DNA of 64,000 nt, taken from Candidatus Cloacimonadota bacterium. GTDB taxonomy: Bacteria; Cloacimonadota; Cloacimonadia; Cloacimonadales; Cloacimonadaceae. Shown one piece after another: positions 62,173 to 64,000 of this stretch; within the stretch, counting starts at the first letter, position 1, and each line of letters starts with the position of its first letter. A program made the translations under genes and the position numbers. The notes below the pieces were generated by a model. The model was not told where the DNA came from, ran no database searches, and worked only from the letters and a program-made list of their open reading frames with translations. The stretch lies in the NCBI GenBank assembly GCA_020532085.1, contig JAJBAV010000011.1, positions 1 through 64,000 of the forward strand, given 5' to 3'.

Positions 62173-63327
62173 ATGAGTAACAAGCCAGACAGCAGCCATA
62201 CCAATTCCGAACCAGTGGACCTCCCCAAAGTCCAGAAAGCGGTGCGGAAAAGGGCCATCAGCGAATTCGGCCAGCCGGTCATCGCGGACGGGTTGGTGAA
62301 CCGCGTCAGCCTCAGATTGCTTGATCAATCACGGGAAGGGCAAGCTCCACTCTGCTGGGACAAGCTCTACCGCCGCGAGGTGGAGGCCTGGTTCTCCGAA
62401 CTGCAATCCTATTGCCGGCGCTACACGGTAAAACTTGTCCACGATCCCGAAACCGCTGCCGATATCTGCCAGGATTGCCTGAAGGAACTGCTGCTCTCTC
62501 AAAACAGCATCCGCAACGTCAAAGCCTGGATCTGCCGCGTGGCCCACAACAAGGCGGTAAGCCAGATCAATAAAGAGATGAACGAACGGAACCTTGCGCA
62601 GGAACTGAAAAACATCCCCGTTCCTGAGGACCCGGAAGACCAAGAGCTACCCGCCCGGCTGGACCGGAAGCAACTGCGCAAACTGCTTTCCAGAGCCGAT
62701 TATAGCCTCTGGCTGCGCGTCTGCGAGCACAAAACCCTGAAAGACTACGCCCGGGCGGAGGGGATCAGCTACCAGACCGCGAAAGCACGCAAACACCGGA
62801 TTCGAACGAACCTTCGCAGCGCCTGGCTGCGCGCGCGGGACTGGACTGATTCGCCCCAGGTCCTTTCCCATGATGAATTCAGGGCCATCCAACGCTTCAT
62901 CTCCAGGCTGCTGGCCAGCTATGGTTCTGGATCCCCGCCCGCCCAACAAGAGCAGCGGAACAAGCTCCGCAATCCCAAACTAGAAGAGGCATTTCAGGGC
63001 CTGAGTAAGATCCACGAATGGACCGTTTCCCTGCTGGACGAGGGCGGTTTTTCCCTGCTCGTGGTCGGCATCAGGGATGAACTGCCCCTGCCGGTGAAGC
63101 TGTTGGTCAGGTTGGACCGCGCCCACCGGGTGAGGGTGATCGACTGCAGAAGCTTCACAATGATGGCCTTCGCTCCCAGCGATGGAGCCAGGATTTTCAC
63201 CGCCGAGAAAGGCCGCAACATGTTAAAATACGAAGAGCTTCTGCGCCTGGCACCCAAGTTCACCGTCCTGGACCAGGAGCGCTTTGACCGCATGCTGGAA
63301 GACCTCAAACTCCAGGACCATGACTGA
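62173..63327 (+). CDS. Sigma-70 family (ECF-like) factor with long C-terminal extension
   Basis: A 384-residue protein. Residues about 75-140 match sigma region 2 (LVHDPETAADICQDCLKELL, then VKAWICRVAHNKAVSQINKE). Residues about 165-215 form a region 4 helix-turn-helix (LKDYARAEGISYQTAKARKH). An N-terminal 60 residues and a C-terminal 165 residues lie outside the sigma core; the extension contains LPVKLLVRLDRAHRVRVIDC and no membrane helix. The extension might sense a signal or bind an anti-sigma factor, but I do not recognise it. No anti-sigma gene is adjacent. It faces the T9SS protein gene divergently. Confidence 0.78.
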   Translation: MSNKPDSSHTNSEPVDLPKVQKAVRKRAISEFGQPVIADGLVNRVSLRLLDQSREGQAPLCWDKLYRREVEAWFSELQSYCRRYTVKLVHDPETAADICQDCLKELLLSQNSIRNVKAWICRVAHNKAVSQINKEMNERNLAQELKNIPVPEDPEDQELPARLDRKQLRKLLSRADYSLWLRVCEHKTLKDYARAEGISYQTAKARKHRIRTNLRSAWLRARDWTDSPQVLSHDEFRAIQRFISRLLASYGSGSPPAQQEQRNKLRNPKLEEAFQGLSKIHEWTVSLLDEGGFSLLVVGIRDELPLPVKLLVRLDRAHRVRVIDCRSFTMMAFAPSDGARIFTAEKGRNMLKYEELLRLAPKFTVLDQERFDRMLEDLKLQDHD

Positions 63328-63425
63328 AGCGCCTTGGCTGCGACACGTCCAAACACTTTTTCCCTTGACGAAATTCAGCAAGTTTTATCGTTGCCGTAAG
63401 ACTCAATCCAATAAGGAGCATTAAG
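63328..63425. other. Gap before the last gene
   Basis: TTGACG at 63365-63370 with ATCGTT 16 bases on could be the next promoter; TAAGGAG precedes the ATG at 63426. Confidence 0.35.
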
Positions 63426-64000
63426 ATGAAAAGGACTCTGATGATCATCGCCGTGCTGCTGCTGGGCCTGGCCCTGCTGGCAGCCGAAGCCAAGGACGAG
63501 GCGATCGAAGCTCTCGACGCCGCCAAAACCCAGATCAACAAGGGCGATTACGCCAAAGCCCGGCAGGAGATAGATTTCGCCCTGGCCAAGATCAACGAGA
63601 TCCTGGCCGAAGACCTGCTGAAGTTCATCCCGGACAGCTCAGGCGGCTTCACGCTGGAAAGCAAGGACGCCACTTCCCTGAACATGATGGGCGCGAACAA
63701 CACCGCCGTGGGCAATTACACCAAAGACGACGCCAGTTTCAGCCTCACCATCACCGTGGGCGGGGTTCTGGGCCAAAGTGGCGGCATGATGGGCCTGGCC
63801 AACATGTTCGGCGCTGTGGCCCAGGCCGGAAAAACCGTGCGCGTGAGCGGCTACACCGGCACCCAGGAATATGACGAAGACGAAGAGGAAGGCACCCTCA
63901 CCATCAAAGTGAACGACCAGATCACCGTGATCGTTACCGGAGAGAACATCAAGAATGCCGATCTCCTCAAAACCCTGGCTGAAATGGTGGAACTGGACAA
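63426..64000 (+). CDS. Exported protein of unknown function, cut by the window end
   Basis: The 5' part (191 residues visible) of an open frame. Signal peptide MKRTLMIIAVLLLGLALLAA, then a helical stretch DEAIEALDAAKTQINKGDYAKARQEIDFAL that looks like one helix-turn-helix hairpin of a TPR type, and a beta-rich part with SFSLTITVGGVLGQSGG. The start is ATG 63426 with AAGGAG. The 3' end lies outside this window, so the domain set is incomplete. Function unknown. Confidence 0.75.
   Translation, partial: MKRTLMIIAVLLLGLALLAAEAKDEAIEALDAAKTQINKGDYAKARQEIDFALAKINEILAEDLLKFIPDSSGGFTLESKDATSLNMMGANNTAVGNYTKDDASFSLTITVGGVLGQSGGMMGLANMFGAVAQAGKTVRVSGYTGTQEYDEDEEEGTLTIKVNDQITVIVTGENIKNADLLKTLAEMVELD

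Overview
This 64 kb window is a GC-rich (by eye about 58-60%), tightly packed bacterial chromosome segment. The best guess for the source is an anaerobic member of the FCB candidate phyla, most like Cloacimonadota. Three secreted proteins end in C-terminal type IX-style/FlgD-like sorting domains (12071-13291, 51705-53684, 59034-61949). Oxygen defence relies on rubrerythrin, rubredoxin and desulfoferrodoxin. Fermentative genes include a CoA transferase, malic enzyme and a dihydropyrimidine-dehydrogenase-like flavoenzyme. The phylum call is inference from gene content; the window holds no rRNA.

Layout. 0.3-12 kb: a CPA2 antiporter fused to a PTS EIIA domain, a TudS/DUF1722 protein, a two-subunit CoA transferase, HflX, TrmFO, a flippase-like membrane protein and malic enzyme. 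12-16 kb: a secreted protein and two GT4 glycosyltransferases, then an 83-bp near-perfect hairpin. 16.2-18.7 kb: a leftward redox operon (desulfoferrodoxin, rubrerythrin, rubredoxin, ferritin-like protein, TsaB). 18.7-25 kb: an LppM-like lipoprotein, a GYF_2 membrane protein, gap, fba, rmuC and a LexA-like S24 regulator. 25.4-32.1 kb: an AT-richer accessory segment with a broken transposase fragment and a 2,088-residue secreted adhesin-like protein. 32.4-35.3 kb: an acetyltransferase, a DUF2752 protein, a Ser/Thr kinase with a CD225 tail, and four tRNAs. 35.3-45 kb: cell-wall and biosynthesis genes (mltG, ruvX, folC, a lytic transglycosylase, a RodZ-like protein, dapF, dapB, an M20 peptidase) with two lipoproteins. 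45.2-47.6 kb: the large flavoenzyme. 47.6-49.85 kb: a gene-free repeat island. 49.9-64 kb: acyl-CoA synthetase, a deacetylase-like secreted protein, a TonB receptor with an ABC ATPase, an iscR-iscS-iscU operon, a T9SS-type secreted protein, a long sigma factor and a truncated signal-peptide protein.

How genes work together. The iscRSU operon would supply Fe-S clusters to the many Fe-S proteins here. fba and gap are consecutive glycolytic steps in one transcription unit. dapB, dapF, mltG, the SLT enzyme and the RodZ-like protein all bear on peptidoglycan. Many transcription starts can be placed from a strongly conserved TTGACA with a 16-18-nt spacer and a degenerate -10.

The most unusual content is the repeat island. 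A 395-bp composite repeat occurs once intact (49299-49693) and once expanded by an array of seven palindromes (48210-49106). Beside it lie a 95-bp almost perfect fold-back (47715-48170) and a long hairpin with an internal 11-bp period (49702-49816), whose architecture resembles the hairpin at 16069-16151. Everything here is read by eye; no database search or folding program was run.
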